From Helianthus annuus (lineage: Eukaryota; Streptophyta; Magnoliopsida; Asterales; Asteraceae): a stretch of 64,000 nucleotides of DNA. Shown piece by piece: positions 63,085 to 64,000 of this stretch (position 1 is its first letter; each line of letters begins with the position of its first letter). The position numbers were made by a program, and so were the translations under genes. Under the pieces are notes generated by a model. The model was not told where the DNA came from, searched no databases, and saw only the letters and a list, made by a program, of their open reading frames with translations. The DNA is taken from the NCBI RefSeq assembly GCF_002127325.2, contig NC_035448.2, forward strand, positions 9,569,440 to 9,633,439. The letters are read 5' to 3'.

Positions 63085-63398
63085 TGTTAGGTTCATGGGT
63101 GCAACAATAATTATACTCACCAATGAGATCAGATGGGGCGTGTTTCCTTAGAATTCAATCTAAGACCACCGTAGTGGGGAAAATTTGTGCTTTTTTGTGA
63201 AAATAACGCCCTCAAACGCTGATACGTGCAGATGTTTAGAGAGAGAATAGAGAGAGAAACTAAGAAGAAGATTCATTCAATTCAACAATACCCCAGTCTG
63301 TTACAACACACACACTATATAGCTACTCACTAACCACTAACCCCCTACACTATAGAACAATTACATCTAGCCCCCTTTACTTATTTTGACCCGTAACA
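63085..63398 (-). repeat. LTR of a retrotransposon entering from the right
   Basis: 314 bp from TGTTAGGTTC to CCCGTAACA (TGTTA...TAACA ends). On the minus strand a GCTATATAGTG TATA-like box is followed by TC-rich leader sequence. A purine stretch AAGAGGAAAG lies just outside its right border, the place of a polypurine tract if the element is on the minus strand. The second LTR is outside the window. Confidence 0.6.
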
Positions 63399-63456
63399 AT
63401 ACTTTCCTCTTATAAGACTTTTGACCTCAAAAGTCAAAATAACAAAACCAAACCCA

Positions 63457-64000
63457 TTAATCAAAAGTGTCAGAAACAAAAGAAAAATCTTGACCACCGA
63501 ACCCCTGCTCAACTTCATGTTTTGCTGTCAAAGGATCAAAATCTTTTGTTGAATTGTCACTATGTTGACTAAGCCATGTTCCATAGCAGCCAATTATTGT
63601 CACCATAACATGCCCAACTACATCTCCACCTCTTATGCTAAGCCTTTCCCCATCAAAGACTTTTGTCCTCAAAAGTCCACATAAGAAATAAGACCCCATA
63701 AATTGTTCTTTTTCACCGTGAAGCATAAAAGTGCCATTCATAAGCCAAGGATGTTGTATAGAGATCGTCCATAAATGTAGATCCTTTATTACATATCCCA
63801 TGACCCCCTCTAGAAATTCATCAAAATAAAATGATGTGTATTTCAAACAGTGGTATATCACTCTGCATCCACTTATACTAATCTTCACATCATTTTGATT
63901 TCTTATAGTTTCCCCTAGAATTCCAATTGCCCTTGGTAATAGCAATAAAAATTCATGTGCAATATCTTTAATGGATTTTTTTTGTATTCAATTGGACCTT
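63457..64000 (-). CDS. Unrecognised protein, partial (runs off the right edge)
   Basis: Open from the window edge to TGA/TAA at 63457; at least 175 codons. I do not recognise the family. Visible stretches include LPRAIGILGETIRNQNDVKI, HGEKEQFMGSYFLCGLLRTK and SIRGGDVVGHVMVTIIGCYG. The tail is acidic and aromatic (FGGQDFSFVSDTFD). It ends about 60 bp before the LTR at 63085-63398, so it is probably the last ORF of that element or a captured gene. The first ATG inside is at 63945, but the frame stays open beyond it. It has none of the RNase H motifs expected at the end of a copia pol. Confidence 0.5.

Overview
The window looks like nuclear DNA of a eudicot plant. It has intron-rich genes of clearly plant families, AT-rich spacers and a dense load of plant transposons. 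The element types (Tat-lineage gypsy with antisense ORFs, LTRs with TGTCACACCCC/TGTAACACCCC ends, many hAT-type miniature elements) recall Asteraceae, but that is recall and not a search result.

Bases 1-19,000 are gene-bearing. Four genes lie on the minus strand: a BEL1-like homeodomain regulator (3367-5074), an h-type thioredoxin (7833-10005), a GONST3-type Golgi nucleotide-sugar transporter (12271-13365) and the TFIIF beta/RAP30 subunit (15915-18990). Splice junctions were worked out by hand and keep the frame. The introns and spacers hold many small transposons, several with perfect 8-bp target duplications. The genes have unrelated functions and no operon-like logic.

Bases 19,000-33,900 are transposon territory. 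They contain a hAT-like element carrying a 1.16-kb palindrome with SINE-like arms, a SINE, a Helitron end, and an ORF1-only LINE flanked by a 15-bp duplication. A copia-like element there is interrupted by a solo LTR and by the 3' half of a Tat-type element. That Tat fragment keeps an open antisense ORF with two introns.

Bases 34,010-58,533 hold two related Tat-lineage gypsy elements inserted head-to-head, 264 bp apart. Element A is on the minus strand (34010-44351, TSD CTCGG). Element B is on the plus strand (44616-58533, TSD GGAAC). Each has about 620-bp LTRs, a TGGCGCC-type primer site, gag-protease-RT-RNase H-second RNase H-integrase, and an antisense ORF between pol and the 3' LTR. Both gag-pol genes are broken. 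B also carries a 3.6-kb solo LTR inside its RT.

Bases 58,539-62,801 return to genic DNA with a four-exon RD19-like papain-type cysteine protease on the plus strand. It has an ABRE/G-box close upstream and fold-back repeats filling its introns. The right edge (63085-64000) has an LTR and an unrecognised ORF that runs off the window. No rRNA gene, tRNA gene or CRISPR array was seen.
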